This document shows, piece by piece, positions 19,706-30,612 of a stretch of 64,000 nucleotides of DNA; the first letter of the stretch is position 1, and each line of letters opens with the position of its first letter. Where the stretch lies: positions 89,818,257-89,882,256 of the forward strand of contig NC_135498.1 in NCBI RefSeq assembly GCF_052857255.1, given 5' to 3'. The notes under the pieces were generated by a model that saw nothing but the letters and a program-made list of their open reading frames with translations, had not been told where the DNA came from and ran no database searches. Source of the DNA: Amblyomma americanum. Lineage: Eukaryota > Arthropoda > Arachnida > Ixodida > Ixodidae. Both the position numbers and the translations under genes were made by a program.

Positions 19706-22700
19706 CGGCGAGTCGATGACGTCCAATCTACCTCTGCCCGTGTTTATGTTGAAGAACAAACTGGAAGTGTTTATTGATGGTGTGAAAACAATGGCTCTTG
19801 TGGACACTGGTGCTACCGTATCCGTTATGAGTTTGAGGTTTAAGAATCGTTTAGGTAGGAAAGTGATGTTTAGTGGTGACCGTGCAGCGTTATTCCGTGG
19901 TGTCGGTGGTGAACCTTTGGTTCCACTTGGTGTGTGTGCTTCGGATGTTGTTATTGGTGGTCTAACGTTTAGAACAGAATTCGCAGTGCTACCACGGTCA
20001 ACGCATGATGTGATTCTTGGGATTGATTTTCTGCAAGAGTGTGGTGCAACTTTAGACTGTCGTACGGGAGAAGTTGCTTTGAATTCTTCGTTACTTTCAG
20101 CTCTTGTGGATAACTCGACACCGGATTTTGGAGCATTTGCGGTGGAAGAAGATACTATTGTACCAGCTTTCTCTGCAGCATTCGTGCGGGTTTCCTCTAT
20201 TCACAATCAGTGCGAATCTTTTGAAGCTGTGGTAGAGCCTACGAAACTCGCCTGCTCTAAGAAGAGTATCGTCGTGCCTCGTTGCGTCGTTCCCGTGGTG
20301 AGAGGCCGTACCGAGCTGTGGACAGTGAACCACTCTGAAGAGCCAGCTGTGTTGCCCCGGGGCCTCAAACTCGCCCGTTTCGAGGAAGGTGTGTCAGGTT
20401 TCGTCGCGGCGTTAACCAACTCTGTCAGTGAGCAGCACGTGAAAAGAGATATGGAGACCCAAGTTAAGGCTATGATTAATCAGGCTCTTTCCCCAACCGA
20501 GCGTCGCACTCTAGTGGAACTCCTTCTGAAACACGTGTTCGTGTTCGACTTTGCCAAAGACGATTCAACACCACCGCCTACCAGTCGTATTCATCACACG
20601 ATCAACACCGGCTCCGCACCTCCTATACGCCAGAAGCCCTGTCGAGTCTCAGCCACTGAACGTAAGTTAATAGATGACCAAGTTCAAGAGATGCTAAAGC
20701 GAGGTATAATTCGAGAATCCTCCAGTCCTTGGGCGGCTCCAGTTATCCTTGTTAAGAAAAAAGATGGCACATGGAGGTTCTGTGTTGACTACCGTCGCTT
20801 AAATACGGCCACGAAGAAGGACGTCTACCCGCTTCCACGTATAGATGACGCAATTGATTGTCTGCACTCCGCTTCATACTTTTCTTCTATTTATTTGAGA
20901 TCCGGCTACTGGCAAATCCCCGTGCACGCTGCAGATAGGGAAAAAACGGCATTCATTACACCAGACGGACTTTACGAGTTCAACGTTATGCCTTTCGGAT
21001 TATGTAATGCACCTGCAACATTCGAGCGGTTCATGGATACAATCCTGCGTGGCCTCAAGTGGCAAATTTGTTTATGTTATCTGGACGACGTTGTAATTTT
21101 TGGCAAAACGTTTAGTGAGCACAACCGCCGTCTGGATATTGTGCTTGATTGCATGGAACGAGCTGGCCTTATCCTCAATTCCAAGAAATGTCATTTTGGG
21201 AACCGTGAAACAATTGTTCTTGGTCATTTAGTTGATAAAGAAGGTGTTCGACCAGATCTAAAGAAAATTGAAGCTGTCAAAAGTTTTACGGTGCCTCAAT
21301 CAGTGAAAGAGCTGCAGAGTTTTTTAGGGCTCTGCTCGTACTTTCGACGCTTTATAGCTAGGTTTGCGGACATCGCTTACCCACTCACGTGTTTGCTGCA
21401 TAAAGATGCACCGTTCAATTGGACCAGCGAATGTGACGCAGCTTTCCGGCATCTGAAATTTCTTTTGACCTCGGGCCCCATCCTACGCCACTTCTGCCCA
21501 TCTGCACCAATTGAAGTGCACACTGATGCAAGTGGTATCGGTATCGGCGCTGTACTTATACAACGCCATGGTCACGATCAGCACGTGGTAGCATATGCCA
21601 GCCGTTCGTTGAGTAAGAGCGAAAGAAATTACACGGTTACTGAGCAAGAATGTCTCGCCGTTGTTTTCGCTGTACAGCGCTTCCGCTCCTATCTGTACGG
21701 GAATGCTTTCACCGTCGTGACCGACCACCACTCGCTTTGCTGGCTAGTGAGTCTTCGTGACCCCTGTGGCCGGCTTGCTCGATGGGCTTTGCGCCTACAA
21801 GAATTTAATTTCACTGTTGTGCATAAAAGCGGCCGTAAACACTCAGATGCCGATTGTCTTTCCCGTTTGCCGCTTCTAACGACTGAGGACGACGCAGACA
21901 ACTTTGATGAATACTTGTCGTCACTTTCACAAGCCTTCCCCGATCTTCAAGTTTTTCGAACTGAGCAACGCAAGGACCAAACATTAACCTCTTTGTTTGA
22001 TGCCGCTCAAGATTCTGTAAAGAATACTTTTTGCATTCGCGACGGTTTGCTTTATAAGAAGAATTTCGCTTCTGGAGGAGCACGCATGCTTCTTGTCGTA
22101 CCCGAAAGCCTACGCATCACAGTTCTTGAAATGATGCACGACGACGCCACGTCTGGGCACTTGGGAGTGACACGCACACTCCACCGCACACAACAACGAT
22201 TTTACTGGCCTAACATGCGTTCAACCATCCAGCACTATGTAGCCAGCTGTGTGCAATGCACGTAACAGGTTGGCATTGACCTCCTTGGACCTTTCCCACG
22301 ATCCTCTAAAGGAAATCGATGGATTCTTGTGTGCGTAGACCACTTAACCCGTTATTGTGAGACAGCCGCGATACCAGTTGCTACTGCGTCTGAAGTATCT
22401 AACTTCTTACTTCGATTCGTCATTCTTCGGCACGGCCCTCCTGCAGTTCTCATTAGCGACCGTGGACGTCAACTTACAGCGGACGTTGTTGAAGAACTTC
22501 TCCGCCTCAGCAGCTGCAGTTTTCGCCACTCCACGCCATATCATCCCCAAACGAACGGTGTGGTAGAACGCACTAATCGTACGCTCACCACCATGCTTGC
22601 CATGTACGTCGCTGCAGATCATAAGGACTGGGATGGCGTACTCCCGTTCATCACTCATGCGTACAACACCGCGCAACATGAGACAACTGGCTACAGCCCC

Positions 22701-23114
22701 TTTTACCTGCTCTATGCTCGCTCGCCTCGCTGCGGCCTTGACACCATGCTACCATTTTTCATCCACGATGAACCTTCTCTTGCGACCACACTCTGCAGAG
22801 CTGAAGAAGCTCGCCAGCTTGCCCGCGTTCGAATTTTATCTTCGCAAGAGCGTTCCAAGAACCGCTACGACGTCCAACACCAAGAAGTTTCTTATGTTCC
22901 TGGTGACATTGTGTGGTTGTGGACCCCTCTACGCAAGCGTGGTCTGTGTCAGAAACTGCTATCCCACTACACTGGACCATTTGTTGTGTTGGAGTGCATA
23001 AGTGACGTTAATTACGTTATAGCACGACTAACTGCTAGTGGTCGACGGTCACGCCAATCTCAGGTGGTGCATGTAGCCCGCCTCAAGCGATTCCATCCCA
23101 GACGGTCTGTTTAA
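19671..23114 (+). pseudogene. pol: Pol (protease-RT-RNase H-integrase), broken
   Basis: Pol frame, -1 relative to gag; the first ATG is at 19716, but entry by frameshift at 19671 is more likely. Protease: ALVDTGATVSVMS (about 19795) and VILGIDFL. RT: KKKDGTWRFCVDYRRLN (about 20757) and YLDDVVIF (about 21078), but motif A reads FSSIYLRSGYWQI: the catalytic Asp is Tyr (TAT at 20892-20894). RNase H: VHTDASGIGIGAVL, EQECLAVVFA, TDHHSL, SDADCLSRL. Integrase: zinc finger H..H..CVQC (about 22138-22260), then TAA at 22263-22265. Sequence resumes in frame at VGIDLLGPFP with core residues in LISDRG and HPQTNGVVERTNR. A GPF-type C-terminal segment (HYTGPFVVLE) ends at TAA 23112-23114. Roughly 25 residues usually found between the zinc finger and the core are missing. 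Confidence 0.88.
22258..22273 (+). other. 16-bp LTR/PBS-identical patch in integrase
   Basis: GCACGTAACAGGTTGG here equals 18368-18383, the junction of the 5' LTR end and the primer-binding-site region. It sits exactly where integrase lacks the segment between its zinc finger and catalytic core, and supplies the in-frame TAA. Confidence 0.85.
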
Positions 23115-23137
23115 CTCGCCCGACGGGCATCGTCTGC

Positions 23138-23148
23138 GAGGAGGGAAA
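23138..23148 (+). other. Polypurine tract
   Basis: GAGGAGGGAAA directly before the 3' LTR, the expected plus-strand primer. Confidence 0.8.
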
Positions 23149-23321
23149 TGTAACGTGCTTCCACAGAACCTCGACGGAAGAAGCAGAAGATGAAGGACTG
23201 ACCCGCGGAGAAAGAGGAAGAAAAAGAGAGAGCTGAAGGACGCTGCTAGGCTTCCTGCTTCCATCCTGCTTCGACCGGTCCCCTCTTTGAATAAACCCCC
23301 GTGCGTGCAAAGCACGTAACA
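23149..23321 (+). repeat. 3' LTR (173 bp)
   Basis: Same length and, as read, same sequence as 18205-18377. Followed by ATAT (23322-23325), the 3' copy of the 4-bp target duplication. Confidence 0.92.
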
Positions 23322-23360
23322 ATATATTTATTTTATTTATTTTTATCTCATTAAGAGATA
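23322..23360 (+). repeat. Left target-site-duplication copy, second part
   Basis: Continuation of the segment interrupted by the LTR element: an A/T-rich stretch followed by ATCTCATTAAGAGATA. Joined in order with 18188-18204 it matches 25971-26021 over 51 bases with two differences. Read on the minus strand it is the 3' tail of the minus-strand CR1-like LINE. Confidence 0.8.
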
Positions 23361-25856
23361 AAAGAGAGGTGTTGTGTACAGGCCACCTTCTACATCTCCT
23401 GAATTTTTGGATGAACTGCTTTTGTTCCTTAACTCTCATGTAAATAAGAACACCAGACTGATAATGGCTGGCGACTTTAATTTGCCACATATTATTGGGG
23501 AAACTTTGTCAACAGGTAATGTAGAAATAAGCAGTGCGAATAAAGTAATGGAAATTATGTTTACTCATAACCTTAAGCAAATAGTAAAGGATTTTACAAG
23601 GGGTACATCGGGGTCCCAGTCATTGTTGGACTTGGTTTTCTTATCCCCTAAAGTGGCAGCCCACACTATATCTGTCAAGCCGGGATTATCTGACTACAAG
23701 ATGATCTGTTTGAATGTTCGGTTGAACACACAAGTTCGCAAAAAATCGCATGTTTTAATACAGGTCAAAGATTACAGCCGGGCAGACGATACGTCTATCT
23801 TAGACGTCTTAGAAGAAAACTTCAATCAGTTTGCAACTGCATCACACCATGAAAGTGTCGAGGAATTGTGGCAACGTTTTAAGGGCACACTAAAATATTG
23901 TATTGATAGGTTTGTTCCCACTCGCTCAAAGAAATTGAAGCAGCTCAATCCTTGGATCACTAGAGAGATCATTCAGTTAAAGCGCAAGGTAAAAAGGCTA
24001 CGAAAGCAAAAAAATAGAGCGACAGAACTTTCAAACATCAAAAAGAAGCTCAAAACAGTGTTATTAGATTCGAAAAAAACTTACTTCAATACAACACTGA
24101 CTAATTTTCTCACAAGCTCACCACAAAAGTTCTGGCGATATTTTTCAGCGAAAAAGAACGCAATCACACAGGTAATGGATGGGGACGCTGAGGTGACTGA
24201 TAAAAACGATATTGCAAATCTGTTTAATGATTTCTTCCAGTCGGTCTTTAGTAGGGATGACAATGATATTGAGAGTGATCATACAATAATTTACCCGTTG
24301 CCATACTCAATGCACGAGATTCGCATCAATAGGGAGGGCATCTGTGAGCAGCTGCTGTCTCTGGACCCGAAGAAATCGAGCGGTCCCGATGAAATACCGA
24401 CGGAATTCCTTAAACGGTATGCTGAGTGGTTATCATATTATTTGCAAATTTTATTTGAAAAGTCATTGCGGGATCATTCTTTACCTCGTGACTGGCGCAG
24501 CGCAATAGTAGTTCCGGTATTTAAAGGCGGTAATCGACTTCTTGTAAAAAACTACAGGCCAGTTTCACTCACTTCAATATGTTGCAAGGTTTTTGAACAC
24601 ATAATAGCTAAACACATCCTTCATTTTTTGGAAATAAATGACCTATTGTGTCCATTTCAGCATGGTTTTCGGACCGGCCTTTCGACAGTAACGCAGTTAA
24701 TTGAAACAGTGAACGACTTTTGCAAGGCTATAGATGAACGTCAGCAGGTAGATGTGGTCTGTGTAGACTTCTCGAAGGCTTTCGATAAAGTTCCGCATCA
24801 TAAGCTTCTTTTTAAACTACGCAGATTAGGAATCGCTGAAAATATAGTACTGTGGATTCAGGCCTATCTAAGTAACCGCTGTCAAGTCGTCAAAATAGAA
24901 AGTGCAGTATCGGATAGGCGTGAAGTTCTGTCGGGGGTGCCACAGGGCTCCGTTTTAGGTCCGGTTTTGTTTTTATTGTATATAAATGATATTTCTGCTA
25001 CCGTCGAATCGCCTGTCAGAATAAACCTTTTTGCCGATGATTGTTTGATTTACTCTCCTGTGGCTTCCCCGGCAGATCAGATGAACATAAATAGGTGTCT
25101 TCAGTCGTTAAACTCGTGGTGCCTGAAATGGGGTATGGAAATAAACTACCAAAAATCTAATTACATCCAAGTAACAAGGAAGCAGAATGTTATGATGTTT
25201 CGATACAATATCGGTGAAAATTCCTTATATCAAGTAAAGTGTCTCAAGTACTTGGGAGTGACATTAACAAATAATCTTGACTGGCGCATTCATATTGAAA
25301 ATGTCTATTTAAAAGCCTACCAGAAGGTCTGTTTCCTGAGGAGGAAGTTTCCGAATGCGACTAGAGAAATAAATTGATTGCGTACAAGACGTTCGTGCGG
25401 CCAATCATAAAGTACGCAAGTGCAGTGTGGAGTCCTCATCAAAAGGGTTTAAAACGGCAACTGGAAAGATTGCAAAGGATGTCAGCACGTTTTATATGCT
25501 CTAAATACCGCCGCACTGATTCAGTCACAGCAATGCTAAAAGAGTGTCAGTTAGAATCACTAGAAGTAAGAAGAACAAAGCAGAAATTGAAACTTTTTTT
25601 TCTGATAATGAATGATAAAGTCAAAGTTAATAAACATCACTATGTTACACCTCCCCTGAAGCGTTGCCCTCGGAAAAATCACAGTAAGGTAATAAAACCT
25701 ATTATTGCACGTACTGATGTCTATCGCTACTCCTTTTTTCCTGATGCTGTAGAAATTTGGAATCAACTACCAAGTGACGTTGTGGACCAAACAGATGTAA
25801 AAAAATTTGTGATAGGTGTGAACGCGTTCCTGGAAGATTGCTGTGCAAATCTGTAA
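23361..25856 (+). pseudogene. ORF2 (EN-RT) of CR1-like LINE, one frameshift
   Basis: Open from the truncation point through 25374, then a one-base frameshift near 25371-25376 (the first frame hits TGA at 25375-25377); open again as LIAYKTFVRPIIKYASAVW to TAA at 25854-25856. Endonuclease: VVYRPPSTSPEFLDELL, MAGDFNLPH (about 23465), LLDLVFLS. RT: KGGNRLLVKNYRPVSLTSIC (about 24520), CVDFSKAFDKVPHH (about 24760), GVPQGSVLGPVLF (about 24935), FADDCLIYS (about 25030). The catalytic FADD box is intact. Apart from the 5' truncation this is a single-lesion copy, so it is a fairly recent insertion. Confidence 0.88.
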
Positions 25857-25968
25857 TTCTGTGCATTTGGGTGTTTCTTTTTTAGCGAAGAGAATTGCAC
25901 TTGTGTCTGTATATGTTTCCCTCCCTGTAATGACCCTCATGCCGAGGGTTAACAGTATGAATAAATAA
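23361..25968 (+). mobile_element. CR1-like LINE, 5'-truncated, nearly intact ORF2
   Basis: Non-LTR element starting inside the endonuclease (GVVYRPPS) and ending after a 3' UTR with a small hairpin (CCCTC, ATGCC, GAGGG at about 25936-25950) and a GAATAAATAAAT tail. It has no RNase H domain, unlike the other LINE families here. Direct duplications of about 51 bp flank it (18188-18204 plus 23326-23360, and 25971-26021). It landed within the 3' end of the older minus-strand LINE. CR1/L2/Jockey-type assignment is from the RT motifs and is inference. Confidence 0.85.
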
Positions 25969-25970
25969 AT

Positions 25971-26021
25971 AATTGCTATAACCTATATTTATTTTATTTA
26001 TTTTTATCTTATTAAGAGATA
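25971..26021 (+). repeat. Right target-site-duplication copy
   Basis: AATTGCTATAACCTAT followed by the same A/T-rich stretch and ATTAAGAGATA. 49 of 51 bases match the left copy. It runs straight into CCTTACAGGCCTCCGAAGAG, the 3' UTR of the minus-strand LINE, showing that the site of integration was that LINE's tail. Confidence 0.85.
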
Positions 26022-26349
26022 CCTTACAGGCCTCCGAAGAGGCAAATTGCAAGGGGGGTCAAATACAGAAGTTTGTGCAATATAGGTTAGAAATAAAAAA
26101 GGATAGTAAAGTACAGCAAAACACAAAAACAGGTGAGTTCGAATAAGATTTCGCAATTCACAACAAGAACTAAAAGTAAAAAAACAACAACGCGTCATAC
26201 AACAAAAATAGGGGGAATGCTCAAAATGTTATAGAAAAGCAGAAGAGTATATCAGGCATACATGAGGAAAGCTGCGCACCAACATAACAAAGAGGCTGTC
26301 AAGCACCTGAAAATAAAGTTGTATGAATCGTGACTATATAAATGACCTG

Positions 26350-29063
26350 CTAAGCGTTATCAATGAAGTGCTTGAGTAGATGTTTGCGAAAGGTGTCATG
26401 ATTACCCTGCAGGGCGACGCAGCCCGGAAGATCGTTCCAGAGACGGATGGCACGCGGGAGTGAAGAGAAGTTGAAAGCATGAGTGTTGCCATAAATGCGA
26501 GCATAGCTGTAGTTATTGTGTAATCTATGTGTTAAGTTGCAGAGACGTTGTAGATTTGCTGGCGGTAAACAAGTGGTATGGACGTATTTGTAAAAGATAG
26601 AAAACATGCCAATGTCACAACGAATTTGCAACGTATGGAGCGAAATTTCGATCTTTAGTTGGGATACACTGGAATGATAATTGTAATTTTGCGAAATGAA
26701 ACGACAAGCCCTATTCTGAACAGCTTCCAACTTCTCTATTAGATATTTCTGATAAGGTGAGCAGATGGATGAAGCGTACTCTATCTGCGGTCTGACAAAA
26801 GTAATGTAGGCTTGTTTGCGCACGTGAGGGGTAGGGCATTTCAGGTTACGGCGAAGGAAACCTAGTGACCGGGAAGCATTAGCGAAAGTGGTGTTTATGT
26901 GTTACGCCCAAGAAAGGTTTGATGAAAGATGGACGCCTAGATACTTATAGTGCGTAGTCCGAGCCAATGTATCGTTATTAAAGCGGTAGAGAAAATCCGA
27001 ATTGACTGATTTTCGGCTAAAAGAAATTATCTTACACTTAGAAATGTTTAAGGTCATTAGCCACGTTTTACACCAGTAGTTAACGCGATCGAGGTCACTT
27101 CGAAGTGCAAGTTGGTCGTTAGTGCTTTTTATTTGTCGATAAATAATGCAGTCGTGAGAAAATATCCGTATCCAAGATGAGAAGCTTACTGGCAGGTCAT
27201 TAATGTAAATTAAGAAGAGCAATGGACCAAGGACGCTTCATTTCGGCACGTCCGATGTAACGTCGGAGAGAGGAGAGGAATAGTTATTAACAACGGTGAA
27301 CTGCTGGCGATTAGAAAGAAAATTACGGACCCATGACAGAGTTAAAGAATCTAATTTGAGCGCAGAAAGTTTAGATATTAGTCGGCAATGTGCTACCTGA
27401 TCAAATGCTTTGGCAAATTTCAAAAAGATGCAATCAGTTTGTAAGTTACTGTTAATGTTGAAGTGTAGGTCGGTTGTAAACTCAAATAGCTGCGTCTCAC
27501 AGGAAAAGCCTTTTCTGAAGCCTTGTTGCTTAGTGACAAAAAATGGTTAGATTCCAGGTGATTGTAGATGTGTGATGCGAAAATGTGTTCAAGCATCTTG
27601 CAACAGATGGAGGTAAGTGAGATGGGCCGGTAGTTTTCGTGCAAGTGTTTGTCGCCACTTTTGAAAACCGGTACAACCTTTCTCATTTTCCAGTCGGAGG
27701 GGAGCTCACCTGTAGATATTGACTGCTTAAAGATAAGAAGTAAGATAATGCTGGAGATAGAATTGGTATTTTTAGTATTTTTGAATTAATATCATCAACA
27801 CCACAGGAAGAGGATACTTTAAGGTAATTTATCAGGTGTACTATGCCATCGAGTGTAATGTCAACTGGTGCCATGTTGGGGTAGCAAACATCTGGCACAT
27901 ACGGGATGTTAGAATTATCTTCTTCGGTGAAAACAGATGCGAAAACCGAGTTCAATGCTATTGGACAGTCAGCATCGGAGTAGGGGGTGTTGTTAACGTC
28001 ATGTATTGAGATATCATTACTGACGCTATTCTGACGTATTGTTTTCCAGAACTTGCTTGGATTATTCTCAAGTAGCGCAGGAAGGTCTTGTGAAAAAATA
28101 TTTATTTTTTGCATCAAAAAGGGCGGAGCAATACAGAATTAAGTAGCTTTTATATTTACTTCACGCGCATGGCGTACATGCCTGCTTTGCATTTTTGTAC
28201 AATCGTTTTTTTTCTTATTTCTCATGCGTTGATGCTTTCTTGTAAACCAGGGATTAGATTTGTCATTTCATAGCGTGATAAGTGGAACATGTTTTCCTAC
28301 AAGTTCTGCGAGCTTGCCTCTAAAAAGAATCCAGTTATCTTCCACTGACCTGTCTTGAAATGAGGGCTTCAGGATATTATCAGAAAACACTTGAAGTTCA
28401 TCAATTATTCGATTGTAATCTCCTCTGTTATAGTCGCGAATCTTTCCTCGTGATGCCAGTGAACGGAAGTGGAATGTTAATGATCAGTTGAAGTAAATTG
28501 TGGTCACTCGAACCGTCTAAGTAATTTATGTCACACACTGTGTCAGGGGCTGATGTAAAGATGAGGTCTAATGTACTGGGATCACAGGTGGGTTGGGTAA
28601 CTAGTTGAAATAGGTTTAAATCCAAAGTCTCCGAGTAGATAAGTTACATCCGCCTGGAAAAGCTAAAATTCCCTCGTAAGGCTTACACGTAGTTTATCTG
28701 AGAATGAGTCATCGGAGTTCGGTGCGCGGTAACAGTTGCCTATCAAAAGTTTGACGGAGGAAATAATGCAAGCTGTTCAAATAATCTCAAGATCTGAATT
28801 GGTCTTGATATCAATTGATGCGATCGATTTTTTTATGCATACGAGTACGCCCCGCCTCGCTTATGAATGCGATCACGCCTGTATATATTATGTGAGTTGA
28901 AGCCAGAAAGAACTTCGCTGTCTTTTATATCGGGATGTAGCAATGTTTCAGCGAAAGCTAGAATATCCGAGTCACCGTCTTTTAGGAAAGATTAGGCATG
29001 AGCGCTCTTGAATAAGATACTTCGGATATTAGTAAATGATACTCATAAAGGGGAAGACATGAT
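26350..29063 (-). pseudogene. ORF2 (EN-RT) of minus-strand CR1-like LINE
   Basis: Fragments in several minus-strand frames follow the ORF2 order. Endonuclease: NIRSI and SDILAFAETLLH (about 28965-29030), YRRDR..RGG, GNCYRAPNSDD (about 28735), then LDLIFTS and GSSDHNLLQL (28428-28625). RT: FKSGDKHLHENYRPISLTSIC (about 27605-27665), AKAFDQVAHCRL (about 27375-27420), and the active-site box reads FSHDCIIYR instead of FADD (about 27130-27160), so both residues before the second Asp are changed. Thumb: QAYITFVRPQIEYASSICSPYQ (26750-26820). Multiple frameshifts and stops; ends at 26350. Not functional. Confidence 0.82.
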
Positions 29064-29108
29064 AGGTTTAGTTTTTTTGTGGATATGCGTACTGTTGCCT
29101 CTTATGAG

Positions 29109-29906
29109 CTACTGATCTAGCTGCACGGCAGAATCAGTAGCGACATTGTAGATGTACGTTTTTGAGCCCATACGCAGTTTATCAACAGATAACTTATACT
29201 TCAACTTATGCTGCTTGGTGAACTCGGTCAACTTTGCCCTGCCTTGCGCGTTGTAAGCGAAAAATCCTCACGGACTGCAAAATCTGGTCCCTTGTGTTTA
29301 GGCCCTGATGACAGAATAAGTGATTGTCCTTAAAAAAAGGTCACCCTTGCAGGTATTGACCTCCGTTTCTCAGCGTTATATTTCCCCAGTCGGTGAACCC
29401 GCTCGAACTGATGGCTGGCAGCAGTAATTTCTAACTTTTGCGCGCAGAATTTTATTATTTTCTCCTCGGGCATTGCCCAGTCTTCATCTGATTCATCTTC
29501 TATTCCGAAGAATAGAAGGTTTGAACGTCGCATCCTATTTTCCGCATCGTAACACTTTGGCACAATGGCTGTCAGCTGATTCGAGACGCACACTATCTTG
29601 GCATTTTTTTCGTCCTCTGTTGTGCTACGTGATGCGATGGTAGCTTCTAACGTCGCTACCTTAGCACTGCGTTTCCGAATTTTGTTTTCACTTTCTTCCT
29701 GTTTTTCCTTGGCATTTTTTATCTCCTCCAGTAGGAAAGCACAACCGTCTTCAAGTTTACGGATCGTTTCAAGGACCTCGGAAAATGTGTCAGCTTCACT
29801 TTAGACATGAGACCAGGGTTGGATTCAACATCACCAGAGAGCATTAGCAAGATGTTGCACAATCCCGAAAAAAGCAACTAAAAACTGCTAAAATTCGCTT
29901 TAACAT
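29109..29906 (-). pseudogene. ORF1 with N-terminal 2A-like motif, coiled coil and RNA-binding region
   Basis: Minus-strand ORF1. From ATG (complement of 29904-29906) it starts with a hydrophobic stretch (MLKRILAVFSCFF); one frame later comes LCNILLMLSGDVESNPGL (29809-29862), matching the 2A oligopeptide consensus D-V/I-E-x-N-P-G-P except that the last Pro is Leu. After another one-base shift comes a heptad-like coiled coil (VLETIRKLEDG, EEIKNAKEKQEESENKI), then NRMRRSNLLFFGI and FERVHRLGKY, typical of LINE ORF1 RNA-binding domains. The end region KLKYKLSVDKLRMGSKTYIY runs to TAG at 29109-29111. 2A-like motifs at the start of ORF1 are known in some APE-type LINEs. Confidence 0.75.
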
Positions 29907-29989
29907 GTCTTCAAGAGCAAGTGGGCACGACACCGCCAAAAGACAGCAATTGTTACTCTTAACACAAGTCGCGTTGTTCAAGTAAGTAA

Positions 29990-30276
29990 CCTGCAACATC
30001 AAGCAGCCTGAGTGCGTCATCCCAGGTGCGATGTCGTGCCCGAAGTGTGCGCGCGCAAACCGCCTCGAATGCTGGTGTTGTAGATCCGGGTTGCCAGGCG
30101 AAACGGTAGGGTTCTTCCAGAAGTGGCGCGTTTCGACTGGAATTCCGCAAAGTCAGCAGCAGGTACGTTGACGGTAGGGGGCCTGGTTGAAGGAGCCATG
30201 AACAGACCGTCCATTTGAGAGTGGCCTGTAACATCCAGCAGCGTGAGTGCATCATCCCAGGTGCGATGTCGCGCCC
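29990..30276 (-). repeat. 235-bp period imperfect tandem repeat (1.2 units)
   Basis: 29990-30041 and 30225-30276 match at 47 of 52 bases. In one minus-strand frame the two copies read ARHRTWDDALRLLDVAG and ARHRTWDDALTLLDVTG, so it may once have been coding; the 235-bp period is not a multiple of three. It lies just upstream of the minus-strand LINE's ORF1 and could be tandem 5' UTR monomers of that element. Confidence 0.6.
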
Positions 30277-30360
30277 CACTCTTAGCAATGCTCTTAGCAA
30301 TTACTAATAGAATATCAGTAATTACTGAACATTGTTTAATTAGGCATTATTAGTAATTAG

Positions 30361-30612
30361 TTAAATGAATAACAATAAAGTAATAAAAATAAAAGAAATA
30401 AAAATAAAAATAACTTGACTAAAAATTAAGCAGGTAAAAATAAAAGTTGAAATTGCAAGAATAAAAAAGCTAAACACTAAAGAAGGTAAAAGGAATAAAT
30501 AAAATGTATACAAATAAATAAAAATAATAACAAAATAAAAAATGAAAATGACAAAAGTACAAAATGAAAATAAAAATTTATAAAATTGGGAATTAAAAAT
30601 AAATAACAAATA
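30361..30612. repeat. A-rich low-complexity stretch
   Basis: Degenerate AAAATAA-type repeats over about 250 bases, between the minus-strand LINE/tandem repeat and the 5' end of the open I-superfamily LINE. No gene. Confidence 0.85.

Larger units (their letters stand above)
18205..23321 (+). mobile_element. Ty3/gypsy LTR retrotransposon, 5117 bp, young but defective
   Basis: Two 173-bp LTRs that I read as identical, TG...CA ends, gag and pol in adjacent frames, a polypurine tract before the 3' LTR and a 4-bp ATAT duplication (18201-18204 and 23322-23325). Pol order protease, RT, RNase H, integrase places it in Ty3/gypsy. There is no env-like ORF after pol and no obvious chromodomain. Identical LTRs imply very recent insertion, yet pol carries an active-site substitution and an in-frame stop next to a deletion, so it was probably mobilised by proteins from another copy. 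Confidence 0.92.
26022..29906 (-). mobile_element. CR1-like LINE, minus strand, ORF1 plus ORF2, degenerate
   Basis: Reads right to left: ORF1 (29906-29109), ORF2 (about 29063-26350) and a 3' UTR whose end contains GCCTCTTCGGAGGC, a stem with a TTCG loop, and an A/T-rich AATAAATAAAAT tail (within 25985-26010). The 5' UTR may extend right towards 30300, where a 235-bp period repeat lies. Related to the plus-strand CR1-like copy but in a separate lineage: their 3' ends differ. Confidence 0.82.

Noticed and set aside
22258..22273. A nested solo LTR or second element inside pol
   Set aside because: Only 16 bases match the LTR/PBS junction. Both flanks are pol in one frame.
23049..23490. Minus-strand ORFs over the 3' LTR as an env or accessory gene
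   Set aside because: The same peptide appears opposite both LTRs, so it is just the antisense of the LTR. No envelope-like features.
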